DNA from: Scleromatobacter sp039920745
GTDB taxonomy: Bacteria > Pseudomonadota > Gammaproteobacteria > Burkholderiales > Burkholderiaceae_C
NCBI GenBank assembly: GCA_039920745.1
Contig: JBDSDD010000064.1
Coordinates: 124,001 to 188,000, forward strand
DNA length: 64,000 nucleotides
Direction of reading: 5' to 3'
Positions 17,271 to 26,382 of this stretch are shown piece after piece. Position numbers and translations under genes: made by a program. Each line of letters begins with the position of its first letter. The stretch's first letter is position 1. The notes under the pieces were generated by a model that did not search any database, was not told the DNA's origin, and worked only from the letters and a program-made list of their open reading frames with translations.

Positions 17271-18983
17271 ATGACCGCACCCGCCCTGCCGACCCCCGAC
17301 TTCAGCCGCTTCCCCCGCCACGCCGAACTGACGGCCCTGCTCCAGGCCTACGCGGCCGCCCGCCCCGACGTCGTCGAGCTTCGCTCGATCGGCCGCAGCC
17401 ACGAAGGGCGCGACATCTGGCTGATGGTGCTCACGCGCAAGGCCAGCGGCGCCGACACCAGCAAGCCCGCGTTCTGGATCGACGGCAACATCCACGCGGC
17501 TGAACTCACTGCCTGCACCGCGTCGCTCTACTACCTGCACCACGTGCTGGCCAACGACGCCACCGACGCCCGCCTGGCGCACCTGCTCGACACCCGAGTG
17601 ATCTACATGGTGCCGCGCCTGAACCCGGACGGCGCCGAGATGGCGCTGGCCGACGTGCCGCGCTTCATCCGCTCGTCCACGCGCGGCTACCCGTTCGACG
17701 AGGAGCCTCCCGACGGCATGACGATGGAGGACGTCGACGGCGACGGCCGCGTGCTCTACATGCGCCTGCCCGACCCGCATGGCACCTACAAGAAGCATCC
17801 GCAGGAGCCGCGCCTGATGGTCGCGCGCGAGCCCGGCGAGATCGGCGGCGAGTACTTCCGCGTCATTCCCGAAGGCACGATCAAGGCCTGGGACGGCGTG
17901 CGCGTCAACATCAACCGCGACCGCGAAGGCCTGGACCTGAACCGCAACTTCCCGTCGCTGTGGCGTCAGGAGTTCGAGCAAGTCGGCGCCGGGCCGTACC
18001 CCACGAGCGAGCCCGAGGTGCGCGCGATGGTGGACTTCTGCGTTGCCCACCCGAACATCGGCGCAGCCGTCAGCTTCCACACCCACAGCGGCGTGATCCT
18101 GCGCCCGATGGGCACCACGTCCGACGACGACATGACGCCCGAAGACCTGTGGATGATCAAGCGCCTGTCCGACATCGGCGCGCAGCTCACCGGCTACCCG
18201 GCCGTCAGCGGCTTCCACGACTTCAAATATCACCCCAAGGAAGTGATCACGGGCACACAGGACTGGCTCTACGAGCACCAGGGCACGCTGTGCTGGACGG
18301 TGGAGATCTGGGCGCCGAACAAGGAAGCCGGCATCGACAACTACGACTGGATCCACTGGTACCGCGACCACCCGCCCGAGGACGACCTGAAGCTGCTCAA
18401 GTGGAGCGACGAGCAGTGCGGCGGCCAGGCCCACGTCGCCTGGACGCCTTTCGTGCACCCGCAGCTGGGCCCGCTGGAGATCGGCGGCTGGGATCGCATG
18501 AACTTCTGGCGCAATCCGCCGCCGCAGCTGCGCGAACGCGAGGCTGCGCGCTTCCCGGCCTGGCTGACGCAACTGGCGCTGTCGCTGCCCAAGCTGGAGA
18601 TCCTGCAGGCCAGCTGCGCGCCCGTGGGCCACGCCGGCGACGGCGACACCTGGCGCGTGCGCCTGGCCGTCGGCAACGCCGGATACCTGCCTGCCTATGT
18701 GACGCATCGCGCCAAGGAGCGCCAGGTGGTGCGCGGCACGGTGTTCGAGATCACGCTGCCCGCGGGCGCCACGCTGGTCGCCGGCAAGCAGCGCGAGGTT
18801 GGCGAACACCTGGAGGGCCACGCCCCGCGCAGCTCGCTGCAGGCCTTCCTGCCCGATCGCGACGTGACGGCGGATCGCACGCTGCAGGAGTGGATCGTCA
18901 AGGGCACGAAGGGCGGCGAGGTCGTCGTCGACGCACGCGCGGACCGCGCGGGGGCGGTGAGCGCGCGCATCACGCTGGGCTGA
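17271..18983 (+). CDS. M14-family zinc carboxypeptidase
   Basis: This 570-residue metallopeptidase has the first zinc pair in NIHAAE (His and Glu, about residues 76-79) and the third ligand in SFHTHSG (about 269). Substrate carboxylate contacts lie in DLNRNFPSLW, and the catalytic Glu in TVEIWAP (about 346). A C-terminal region of about 200 residues is beta-rich and could be an accessory domain. There is no signal peptide, so it is probably cytoplasmic. ATG 17271 follows the previous operon by 44 bases. The family also includes enzymes acting on peptidoglycan peptides; the substrate here is open. Confidence 0.88.
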   Translation: MTAPALPTPDFSRFPRHAELTALLQAYAAARPDVVELRSIGRSHEGRDIWLMVLTRKASGADTSKPAFWIDGNIHAAELTACTASLYYLHHVLANDATDARLAHLLDTRVIYMVPRLNPDGAEMALADVPRFIRSSTRGYPFDEEPPDGMTMEDVDGDGRVLYMRLPDPHGTYKKHPQEPRLMVAREPGEIGGEYFRVIPEGTIKAWDGVRVNINRDREGLDLNRNFPSLWRQEFEQVGAGPYPTSEPEVRAMVDFCVAHPNIGAAVSFHTHSGVILRPMGTTSDDDMTPEDLWMIKRLSDIGAQLTGYPAVSGFHDFKYHPKEVITGTQDWLYEHQGTLCWTVEIWAPNKEAGIDNYDWIHWYRDHPPEDDLKLLKWSDEQCGGQAHVAWTPFVHPQLGPLEIGGWDRMNFWRNPPPQLREREAARFPAWLTQLALSLPKLEILQASCAPVGHAGDGDTWRVRLAVGNAGYLPAYVTHRAKERQVVRGTVFEITLPAGATLVAGKQREVGEHLEGHAPRSSLQAFLPDRDVTADRTLQEWIVKGTKGGEVVVDARADRAGAVSARITLG

Positions 18984-19110
18984 GGCCAGATGCGCGCGGT
19001 CGCCTGCTCCCTAACGCAATCCTGACGCGCCTGGCGCATCAATCGAGTGAGAATCGCGCCAGCCAAGGCGGCGCTGCGGCACGCTCATCCCAACCCTGAG
19101 GAAATCGCCC

Positions 19111-19485
19111 ATGTGGCTCATCGTGCTCGTCATCGCCCTGCTCGTCGTCGTCGCCCCGGTGATGATCGCTGCCCGAATCGTCGGCGCCGGTCGCACGGGG
19201 TTCGGCTACAGCCTGCTCGCGCTGATCGTCTCGTTCCTCATCGTCGGCTTCACGGTGAAGGTGTTCCACATCGGCGGCCTGATCGGGTTCTTCGTGGCGC
19301 CGCTGGGCTTCATGTTCATTCTCGACACGACCTATCTGCGCGGCCTGGGCATCGTGATCCTGCAATACCTCATCGCGGCCGTGCTCGTGTTCATCGTGGC
19401 CTTCACGGCCCTCGGGTCGATGCTGCACATGAAGGACATGATGCACGACCTGCCGATCAAATCGACGCCGAGCCAGTCGGTCTGA
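19111..19485 (+). CDS. Small membrane protein of unknown function
   Basis: This 124-residue protein is made almost entirely of four membrane helices (about 2-22, 31-51, 58-72 and 78-102) with a short polar C-terminus rich in Met and Asp (HMKDMMHD). A good ribosome-binding site, GAGGA, stands eight bases before ATG 19111. I do not recognise a family. It stands alone between the carboxypeptidase and a convergent oxidoreductase gene. Confidence 0.75.
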   Translation: MWLIVLVIALLVVVAPVMIAARIVGAGRTGFGYSLLALIVSFLIVGFTVKVFHIGGLIGFFVAPLGFMFILDTTYLRGLGIVILQYLIAAVLVFIVAFTALGSMLHMKDMMHDLPIKSTPSQSV

Positions 19486-19502
19486 CCGCTGCGGCCTGTG
19501 CG

Positions 19503-19619
19503 GCCGTCAGTGCGCGGCTGCGCGTCGCGCACGTTCTTGCGGTTCGCGATCGCCGCGAACGGCGCCAGTACGAACGCCATACCGTAGAAGGCCTTCTCGG
19601 ACACGCTGCGGGCCCAGGT
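19503..19619 (-). other. Coding-like fragment, possible gene remnant
   Basis: On the minus strand, the frame reading WARSVSEKAFYGMAFVLAPF then AAIANRKNVRDAQ has nearly all G/C third positions and a plausible helix followed by a basic tail, yet it has no ribosome-binding site. Downstream it runs antisense into the small membrane protein gene. It may be the end of a lost gene or a short real one starting inside the neighbouring oxidoreductase gene. The evidence is compositional only. Confidence 0.3.
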
Positions 19620-19624
19620 GAACG

Positions 19625-20668
19625 CTATTCGCCCGGATAGCGCAGCCCGAACTGCGCGCGCATCGTGTCCATCCAGCCGACCAGCGCCACCGTCTCGTCC
19701 AGCGGCATCACGGGACTCTCGGCGAGACCGGCGCGCAGGCAGCGGTGCACCTCCTCGACCTGGGCCACGTAGCGCGTGCCGCGCCAGGGCTTGTCGATGG
19801 TCTCGATCGGCGTCTCCTCCCACGGGCGCGTTCCGCGCGCGAGGCGCAGTTGCTGCGCGGCGTAGAACGGCGGCGTGATGTCGATGCGGCCGTTGGTGCC
19901 CAGGATCGTGGCGTGGCAGCCGGTGGTCGAACGCAGCGAGCACATGCCCTGGCTGCGCTGGGCGCCGGCGTGGCGCAGGTTGAAGACGGTGTGCACGTCG
20001 ACGCCGGTCGGGCCCAGCTCCGCGTCGGCCTGCACGCCCACGATGTCGCCCAGCACGAAGGCCGCGAAGTTGAGCGGGTAGATGCCGATATCGAGCAGCC
20101 CGCCGCCCGCGAGTTCGGGCGCCAGCACGCGGTGGCTGGTGGGCAGGCCGGCGGTGGAGAAGCCGAAGTCCGCCGACACCGACACCAGCTCGCCGATCGC
20201 GCCCTCGGCCAGCAGGCGCTTGAGCTCCACCATCGCCGGCACGTAGCGCATCCACATCGCCTCCATCAGGAAGACATCGTGCTGGCGGGCGAGCGCGACT
20301 GCCGACTCGGCCTCGCGGCGATTCAACGTGAACGGCTTCTCGCACAACACGGCCTTGCCGGCGGCGAGCGCCAGCGCCATCGATTCGATGTGGTCGGGAT
20401 GCGGCGTGCCGATGTAGACGACGTCGACCTCGGGATCGTCCACCAGCGCCTGGTAGCTGCCATGTGCCCGCACGGGCCCGGTGGCGGCTTCGTGGCCGCG
20501 CGGCAGGTCGATGAAGGCCTGCGCCTTGGCCGCGTCACGCGACCCGACGGCAACCAGCCGCGCCTCGGGCACGTACGACAGCGCGCGCGCCAGTTGATCG
20601 GAGATGCCGCCGGCGCCGATCAGGCCCCAGCCGATGCGCGGTCGTGTGGAAGTGCTCAGTGCTTGCAT
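19625..20668 (-). CDS. Gfo/Idh/MocA-family NAD(P)-dependent oxidoreductase
   Basis: This 347-residue protein has an N-terminal Rossmann fold (GWGLIGAGGISDQLARAL, then IGTPHPDHIE) and the family's EKPFTLN box with the catalytic Lys at about residue 104. A C-terminal half holds GGGLLDIGIYPLNF. Relatives oxidise or reduce sugars, inositols or dihydrodiols; trans-dihydrodiol dehydrogenase-like members resemble it most. ATG 20668 lies six bases after a -10 hexamer, with a matching -35 (see the promoter entry), so translation probably starts at the first transcribed bases. The stop is 139 bases from the convergent membrane protein gene. Confidence 0.9.
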   Translation of the reverse strand: MQALSTSTRPRIGWGLIGAGGISDQLARALSYVPEARLVAVGSRDAAKAQAFIDLPRGHEAATGPVRAHGSYQALVDDPEVDVVYIGTPHPDHIESMALALAAGKAVLCEKPFTLNRREAESAVALARQHDVFLMEAMWMRYVPAMVELKRLLAEGAIGELVSVSADFGFSTAGLPTSHRVLAPELAGGGLLDIGIYPLNFAAFVLGDIVGVQADAELGPTGVDVHTVFNLRHAGAQRSQGMCSLRSTTGCHATILGTNGRIDITPPFYAAQQLRLARGTRPWEETPIETIDKPWRGTRYVAQVEEVHRCLRAGLAESPVMPLDETVALVGWMDTMRAQFGLRYPGE

Positions 20669-20674
20669 CGGGCG

Positions 20675-20703
20675 AGTGTAGTCACCTGCAATGACCGTGT
20701 CAG
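20675..20703 (-). promoter_or_regulatory. Sigma-70-type promoter giving a leaderless transcript
   Basis: Read on the minus strand, CTGACA (20703-20698), a 17-base spacer and TACACT (20680-20675) match a sigma-70 promoter. Only six bases separate the -10 from the ATG at 20668, so transcription should begin at or next to the start codon. There is no Shine-Dalgarno site in between. The -35 overlaps the stop codon of the upstream hybrid kinase gene. Confidence 0.6.
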
Positions 20704-23700
20704 CGCTCGACACGCGCTTCCGCTTCCATCAGCACCTGCCGCAGCGTCTGGCGCAGGCGTTCGGCGTCGATGGGCTTGGTGAGGAAGTCGTTCATGCCGG
20801 CAGCCATCGCGTCCTCGCGTTCGGACACCAGCGCCGCTGCCGTCAGCGCGACGATGGGCAGCGTGTGGCGGTCGTAGCGCAGGCGCAGGCGGCGGGTGAC
20901 GTCGTGTCCGCTCATGCCGGGCATCTGCACATCCATCAAGACGATGTCGAACGGGTTTCCGCACTGGTGCGCGTGGTCGATCGCGTGCAGCGCGCTGGGG
21001 CCGTCGTCGGCCTGGTCGACGATCGCTCCCCAGCGCTCGAGCAGCGCCACGGCGATCATCATGTTGACCGCGTTGTCCTCCACCATCAGGATGCGCGTGC
21101 CCTGCAGCGCGTCGAGGCCCGACGTGCTCTCGTGCTCCTCGAGCTGCTGCGCGCTGACCGGCGGCAGCGGCAAGTCGACCCAGAACACGCTGCCCTGGCC
21201 CGGCTCGCTGTTGACGCCCACGGTGCCGTCCATCAGGCGCGCGAGTTCGCTGCAGATCGACAGGCCCAGCCCGGTGCCGCCGACCTTGCGCGTGATCGAG
21301 TTGTCGACCTGGCTGAACGGCAGGAACAGCCGCGCCAGGCCCGCGCCGTCCATCCCCGCGCCGGTGTCGACCACCTCGAAGCGCAGGCGAAAGCCGACGC
21401 CGCGCTGGACGTTCATCACGATGCTGCCGGCAGTGGTGAATTTCAGCGCGTTCGTGAGGTAGTTCGTCAGCACCTGGCGCAGCCGCATCGGGTCGCCCTG
21501 CACGTGCTGCGGCACGTCGTCGTCGATGTGGACGACCAGCGCCAGGCCCTTGGTGTCGGCCAGCGCGCCGTAGGCCTGCCTGAGCGTGCCGATCAGCCCG
21601 TGCAGGTCGAAGGCGACGCGGTCGACGATCAGCTTGCCGGCCTCGATCTTGGACAGGTCGAGGATGTCGGACAGGATCGCCGACAGCGTGTCCGCCGATT
21701 CGCAGATCTGCTCGATGTACTGCAGCCGGCGGCGGTCGTCGACCTCGGGCGTGCGCGCCAGCTGCGCCAGGCCCACCAAGGCGTTCAGCGGCGTGAGGAT
21801 CTCGTGGCTGGTGTTGGCCAGGAACGCGCTCTTGGCCCGGTTGGCCGCCTCGGCCTCGTCGCGGGCACGCGCCAGCGCCTGCTCGACCACGCGACGCTCG
21901 GTGACGTCCTCGGCCAACCAGATCGTGCCGCTGGTCGGCTGCGCCGGATCGAGCGCCTTGGCGAGCAGGCGGCCGGTGAACGTGCTGCCGTCGCGGCGCA
22001 TCATCGCCACTTCGAGATCGACCGAATCGCCGCGCGACAGCGCCGGGCCGATCTCCTCGCTCATCGCGTCGAACGACTCGTCGGACGGCCACACGACGCG
22101 CTGCTGCTGGTTCTGCAGCGCGCCGCGCGGCCAGCCGAACATCTCGTCGAAGCGCGCGTTGGTCATCACGATGCGCTTGTCGCGCGTGAACGAGATGCCC
22201 ACCAGCGCGTTCTCCAGGATCGCTTCGCGCTCGCGCCGCGCCTGCTCGCTGGCGGTGACGTCGCGGGCGCTGGTCATCTGGTAGTCGATGTCGTCGATGG
22301 TGAAGCGCGCGGCCGACACCAGCATCGACACGCGGCGGCGGTCGCGCGTGATCATCGTCGCTGGGAAGTTCTGCACGGCCTGCTGCTGGTCCAGCATGCG
22401 GTAGATGCGGTCACGCTGCGTCGCGTCGGCCCACAGCCCCAGCTCGCTGGGCGTGCGGCCGATGACCTCGTCGGCGCGGTAGCCGGTGGTGGCCAGGAAG
22501 GTCGGGTTGACCATCGCGTAGCGCCCGCTGGCGAACTCCGTCAGCGTGATCCAGTCGGGGCTGGTGGACACGAGGTGCGACAGCAGCGTCTCGCTGCGAC
22601 GCACCAGATCCTCGGCGCCGCGGCGCTCGGTGTCGTCGGTAATGATGGAGAGCGTGGCCGCCTCGCCGTCGACGTCCACGCGCACGCTGCTGACGCGCAC
22701 CGTGAGCCGCCGGTCGACGCCGGGCATCAGCGTGAATTCGGTCTCGGGCAGGCCTTCGCCGGTGGCCAGGGCCTCCAGACGTTGCAAGTGCTCCGACGCG
22801 CGCGCGCGCGTCGGCCCGGCTTCGAACAGCGTGACCAGGTCCTGCCCCAACAGTGCGCGCAAGTCGGTGAAGCCGAACAGCGCGACGCCGGCGGGGTTCG
22901 CATCGAGCACGCGGCCCTCGCGGTGCAGCAGCAGTGGCGTGGGGATGCGGCGGAACAGGTCCTGGTAGCGCGTCTCGGTGGACCACAGCGCCTGGCGTGC
23001 CTTGACGTCCTGCGTGATGTCGCGCAGCACGCCCCAGTAGCCCGCGAACTTGCCGGACTCGTTGGTGCGCGGCTCGGCGCTGAGCGTGAAGTGGCGCACG
23101 CGACCGCCGACGTCGCTCCAGCGCAGCGGCACGTCGCGCATCGGCAGCTTCGCAGCGAGCTCGGAGCGAAACGCGTCCAGCACCTGGGCGTCGAACAGCA
23201 CGCCGCGCGTCTCCCACAGCAGCTTGCCCATGCCGGCGTCGACGCCGTGACGGCGCAGGCCGACGAAGTTGCGCAGTTCTTCCTTGGCGCTGAAGCGGAT
23301 CAGGCGGCCGTTGCCGTCCATCTCCCAGTAGGCGTCGGCCGCCACGGCCAACAGCCCGAGGAAGCGGCGCTCGCGTTCGTCGGCGCTGCGCAGCGTGCGG
23401 TCGAGCGTGCGTCCGAGCAGCTCGCCGCCACCGAGCGCGATGCCCAGCACCAGCGCGTGTGTCAGCAACGGGCGCACGAGGTTCAGCGGAGCGTCTCTCA
23501 GCACGATGCCGGCGGAGGACAACCAGTCGAACGCCATCGCCACGGCCAGCAGCAGCAGCATGCCGGCCCCGATGGCCGCCGCGAGGATGCCGGCGCGCAG
23601 GCCGCTCACCACCGTGAACAGGCACAGGAACACGCCGACGACGGCCAGCGCGGGCGACATCAACCCTTCGCCGGCGACCGCCGCCGCCACGCCGGACAGC

Positions 23701-23963
23701 CCGATGGCCGTGCCAATCACGTAAGGCAGCGCCCGCCCCTGCACGCCCGCTCCCGCGTCGCGCCGCAGCGCGAAGGCAACGCCACCCAGGCCGAGGAAGG
23801 CGGTGGTCAGGGACAACCGCGCCACCCAATCGAGTGGGTGGCCGAAGCCCAGGAACATCAACGCCGACGCGAACGCGACCCCCGCCGTCGCGGCCAGCAG
23901 GTGGCGCGTCAGCGACTGGCGCAGGCGGTGCCTGGCCTCCTTGTTCGGCGTTGGTTCAGCCAT
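20700..23963 (-). CDS. PAS-rich hybrid sensor histidine kinase
   Basis: This 1087-residue protein has about six N-terminal membrane helices (20-190) and three or four PAS domains (about 205-325, 345-460, 465-585 and 590-700). A HisKA domain, an ATPase domain (N-box NYLTNALKF, G-boxes DTGAGMD and GGTGLGLSI) and a C-terminal receiver complete it. The phospho-accepting His720 sits in SHEILTPLN, where Leu replaces the usual Arg of HExRTPLN. The receiver's Asp1011 is in VLMDVQMPGM, and its Lys is in LTKPI. No output domain or partner regulator is adjacent, so it probably passes phosphate to a distant phosphotransfer protein or regulator. Confidence 0.93.
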   Translation of the reverse strand: MAEPTPNKEARHRLRQSLTRHLLAATAGVAFASALMFLGFGHPLDWVARLSLTTAFLGLGGVAFALRRDAGAGVQGRALPYVIGTAIGLSGVAAAVAGEGLMSPALAVVGVFLCLFTVVSGLRAGILAAAIGAGMLLLLAVAMAFDWLSSAGIVLRDAPLNLVRPLLTHALVLGIALGGGELLGRTLDRTLRSADERERRFLGLLAVAADAYWEMDGNGRLIRFSAKEELRNFVGLRRHGVDAGMGKLLWETRGVLFDAQVLDAFRSELAAKLPMRDVPLRWSDVGGRVRHFTLSAEPRTNESGKFAGYWGVLRDITQDVKARQALWSTETRYQDLFRRIPTPLLLHREGRVLDANPAGVALFGFTDLRALLGQDLVTLFEAGPTRARASEHLQRLEALATGEGLPETEFTLMPGVDRRLTVRVSSVRVDVDGEAATLSIITDDTERRGAEDLVRRSETLLSHLVSTSPDWITLTEFASGRYAMVNPTFLATTGYRADEVIGRTPSELGLWADATQRDRIYRMLDQQQAVQNFPATMITRDRRRVSMLVSAARFTIDDIDYQMTSARDVTASEQARREREAILENALVGISFTRDKRIVMTNARFDEMFGWPRGALQNQQQRVVWPSDESFDAMSEEIGPALSRGDSVDLEVAMMRRDGSTFTGRLLAKALDPAQPTSGTIWLAEDVTERRVVEQALARARDEAEAANRAKSAFLANTSHEILTPLNALVGLAQLARTPEVDDRRRLQYIEQICESADTLSAILSDILDLSKIEAGKLIVDRVAFDLHGLIGTLRQAYGALADTKGLALVVHIDDDVPQHVQGDPMRLRQVLTNYLTNALKFTTAGSIVMNVQRGVGFRLRFEVVDTGAGMDGAGLARLFLPFSQVDNSITRKVGGTGLGLSICSELARLMDGTVGVNSEPGQGSVFWVDLPLPPVSAQQLEEHESTSGLDALQGTRILMVEDNAVNMMIAVALLERWGAIVDQADDGPSALHAIDHAHQCGNPFDIVLMDVQMPGMSGHDVTRRLRLRYDRHTLPIVALTAAALVSEREDAMAAGMNDFLTKPIDAERLRQTLRQVLMEAEARVER

Positions 23964-24030
23964 CGGTGCTCTTATTGGCGACCCGTTCTCGGCTCGCCCC
24001 CCAGACCCCTAGTTTGACGTGAATTCCCGG

Positions 24031-24053
24031 GTTCAATCCGTAACGGGTTGAAC
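24031..24053. other. Inverted repeat upstream of the hybrid kinase gene
   Basis: GTTCAATCCG (24031-24040) and CGGGTTGAAC (24044-24053) form a ten-base-pair stem with one G-T pair around a TAA loop. It lies 68 bases before the hybrid kinase start and 65 bases beyond the pyrF stop. No T-run follows on either strand, so a protein-binding site is as likely as a transcript structure. Confidence 0.45.
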
Positions 24054-24117
24054 TTCACCGGAAAACGCGGATTCGGCTGCCCGGCAGCTTCCACCGCAGC
24101 AGGTAGCGAACCCGGGG

Positions 24118-24942
24118 TCAGCGAACGGCGGTGATGGCGGCGTTCAGCGCGGCGCGCGTGGCCAGTGCCACCTGGCGCGCGGCGGTGGCGAAGTCCTCAC
24201 CGTTGCCGGCGTAGAGAATCGCGCGCGACGAGCTGACGATGACCGGCCCGTCCACGCGCCAGCCGGCCCTGACGGTGGCGTCGATGTCGCCGCCCTGCGC
24301 GCCGATGCCGGGGATCAGCAGCGGCAAAGTGGGTGCCAGTTCACGCACGCGAGCCAGTTCCGCGGGGAAGGTGGCGCCGACGACCAGCGCAAGCTGACCG
24401 TTCTTGTTCCAGCTGCCGGCGGCCAGCCGGGCGATGTGCTCGAACAGCTTGTCGCCGTTCTGCAGCACCTGGGCCTGCAGGTCGGAGCCGCCCGGGTTGG
24501 AGGTGCGGCACAGCAGGATCAGGCCCTTGCCGTCGTGCTTGAGGTAGGGCTCGATCGAGTCGAAGCCCATGAATGGCGACAGCGTGACGGCGTCGGCCTG
24601 GTAGCGGACGAAGGCCTCGCGGGCGTACTGCTCGGCGGTGGCGCCGATGTCGCCGCGCTTGGCGTCCAGGATCACCGGCACGCCCGGCGCGGTGCGGCGG
24701 ATGTAGGCCATCAACTCTTCGAGCTGGCCTTCGGCGCGCTGGGCGGCGAAGTAGGCGATCTGCGGCTTGTAGGCCGAGACGACGTCCTTGGTGGCGTCGA
24801 CGATGCGCGCGCAGAAGTCGAACACCTTGCTCGCGTCGCCCTTCCATGCGCCCGGGAACTTGGCCGGTTCGGGGTCGAGCCCGACGCACAGCGTGGAGTC
24901 GTTGCGCAGGGAGGCGGCGTGCAGGGTGTCGGTGAAGCGCAT
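24118..24942 (-). CDS. pyrF: Orotidine 5'-phosphate decarboxylase
   Basis: This 274-residue enzyme makes UMP from OMP in pyrimidine synthesis. The catalytic signature DAKRGDIGATAEQYA (about residues 92-106) holds the Asp-Lys-Asp array, and the opening LCVGLDPEPAKFP carries the first substrate Asp. The length and signature fit the longer PyrF subtype found in mycobacteria and many Burkholderiales, not the 230-240-residue E. coli type. AAGGA precedes ATG 24942. It lies just downstream of purB, but a terminator stands between, so it is partly uncoupled from it. Confidence 0.95.
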   Translation of the reverse strand: MRFTDTLHAASLRNDSTLCVGLDPEPAKFPGAWKGDASKVFDFCARIVDATKDVVSAYKPQIAYFAAQRAEGQLEELMAYIRRTAPGVPVILDAKRGDIGATAEQYAREAFVRYQADAVTLSPFMGFDSIEPYLKHDGKGLILLCRTSNPGGSDLQAQVLQNGDKLFEHIARLAAGSWNKNGQLALVVGATFPAELARVRELAPTLPLLIPGIGAQGGDIDATVRAGWRVDGPVIVSSSRAILYAGNGEDFATAARQVALATRAALNAAITAVR

Positions 24943-24979
24943 CGGTCGGTATCCTTGTTGGTGTTGTGGAAGCGGTCGT

Positions 24980-25001
24980 AAAAAAGCGGCCCGGAGGCCG
25001 C
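24980..25001 (-). terminator. Rho-independent terminator after purB
   Basis: On the minus strand, GCGGCC (25001-24996), loop TCCG and GGCCGC (24991-24986) are followed by six T (24985-24980). It stands directly after the purB stop and only 37 bases before the pyrF start, so pyrF must use read-through or a promoter overlapping this region. Confidence 0.85.
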
Positions 25002-25008
25002 GTCGAAT

Positions 25009-26382
25009 TCAAAGCTTGATCTTCGCGGCGAGCTGGGCGCCGACCCCGGTGTAGCTGCCTGGCGTCATCGCCAGCAGCCTCGCCTTGTCGGCCTCTGGCA
25101 GGTCCAGTGCCGCGACGAAGCCCTGGATCAGGTCGCGCGTCATCGGCTGGCCGCGCGTGAACTTCTTGAGCTGGTCGTACGGGTCGGGCAAGCCGTGGCG
25201 GCGCATCACCGTCTGGATCGGCTCGGCCAGCACTTCCCACGACGAGTCGAGGTCTTCGGCCAGGCGCACTTCGTTGAGCTCGAGCTTGTCGAGGCCGCGG
25301 GTCAGGCTGTCGTAGGCCAGCACCGAGTAGCCGATGGACACGCCCATGTTGCGCAGCACCGTGGAGTCGGTCAGGTCGCGCTGCCAGCGGCTGATGGGCA
25401 GCTTCTGCGACATGTGCGTCAGCATCGCGTTGGCCATGCCGAGGTTGCCTTCCGCGTTCTCGAAGTCGATCGGGTTGACCTTGTGCGGCATCGTCGACGA
25501 GCCGACTTCGCCCGGCCGGGTCTTCTGCTTGAAGTAGCCCAGGCTGACATAGCCCCAGACGTCGCGCGCCCAGTCGATCAGGATCGTGTTCAGGCGCACC
25601 TGCGCGTCGAAGAGTTCGGCCATGTAGTCGTGCGGCTCGATCTGGATCGTGTACGGGTTGAGCGTGAGGCCCAGGCGTTCCTCGACGACCTTGCGCGAGA
25701 ACTCTTCCCAGTCGGTCTCCGGGTAGGCCGACACGTGCGCGTTGTAGTTGCCCACCGCGCCGTTCATCTTGGCCAGCAGCACCACGTCGGCGATGCGTGC
25801 GCGGGCGTGCGTCAGGCGCGCGAGGACGTTGGCCACTTCCTTGCCCACCGTGGTGGGGCTGGCCGTCTGGCCGTGCGTGCGCGCCAGCATCGGCACCGCG
25901 GCGAAGCGGTGCGCCATCGTCTGCATGCGCGTGAGGATGCCGTCGATGGCCGGCAGGATCACCTGCTCGCGCGCGGCCTTGAGCATCAGCGCGTGGCTGG
26001 TGTTGTTGATGTCCTCGCTGGTGCATGCGAAGTGGATGAACTCCAGCTTGTCCGCGAGCTCCGGAACGTGGCCGATGCGCTGGCGCAGCCAGTACTCGAC
26101 GGCCTTGACGTCGTGATTGGTTTCCTTCTCGATGTCCTTGATCGCCTGGGCATCGGCTTCGGAGAAGCGCACCACCAGCGAGCGCAGCAGGCCCTTGACG
26201 GATTCGGGCAGCGCCGGGAACTCGCTGAAGCCGGCGTCAGCCAACGCGATGAACCACTCCACCTCGACCTGCACGCGGCGGTGCATCAGCCCGTACTCGG
26301 ACAGCAGCGGACGCAGCGCAGCCAGCTTGGGGGCGTAGCGGCCGTCGAGGGGCGAAAGGGCGGTGAGGGCGGAATAAGGCAT
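25009..26382 (-). CDS. purB: Adenylosuccinate lyase
   Basis: This 457-residue enzyme cleaves succinyl-AICAR and adenylosuccinate in purine synthesis. The fumarase/aspartase-superfamily signature GSSTMPHKVNP is at about 290-300 and carries the mobile-loop Ser. TSEDINNT (about 121-128) and HGQTASPTT (about 165-173) carry the other active-site residues. The length and sequence match the E. coli PurB subgroup (456 residues). The start ATG 26382 gives the conserved beginning SALTALSPLDGRY; upstream in-frame residues are not conserved. It is divergent from the YegD-like gene. Confidence 0.96.
   Translation of the reverse strand: MPYSALTALSPLDGRYAPKLAALRPLLSEYGLMHRRVQVEVEWFIALADAGFSEFPALPESVKGLLRSLVVRFSEADAQAIKDIEKETNHDVKAVEYWLRQRIGHVPELADKLEFIHFACTSEDINNTSHALMLKAAREQVILPAIDGILTRMQTMAHRFAAVPMLARTHGQTASPTTVGKEVANVLARLTHARARIADVVLLAKMNGAVGNYNAHVSAYPETDWEEFSRKVVEERLGLTLNPYTIQIEPHDYMAELFDAQVRLNTILIDWARDVWGYVSLGYFKQKTRPGEVGSSTMPHKVNPIDFENAEGNLGMANAMLTHMSQKLPISRWQRDLTDSTVLRNMGVSIGYSVLAYDSLTRGLDKLELNEVRLAEDLDSSWEVLAEPIQTVMRRHGLPDPYDQLKKFTRGQPMTRDLIQGFVAALDLPEADKARLLAMTPGSYTGVGAQLAAKIKL

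Noticed and set aside
20691..24017. Plus-strand frame of about 1100 codons
   Set aside because: It is antisense to the complete hybrid kinase gene, of simple RQHV-rich composition, and without motifs or a ribosome-binding site.
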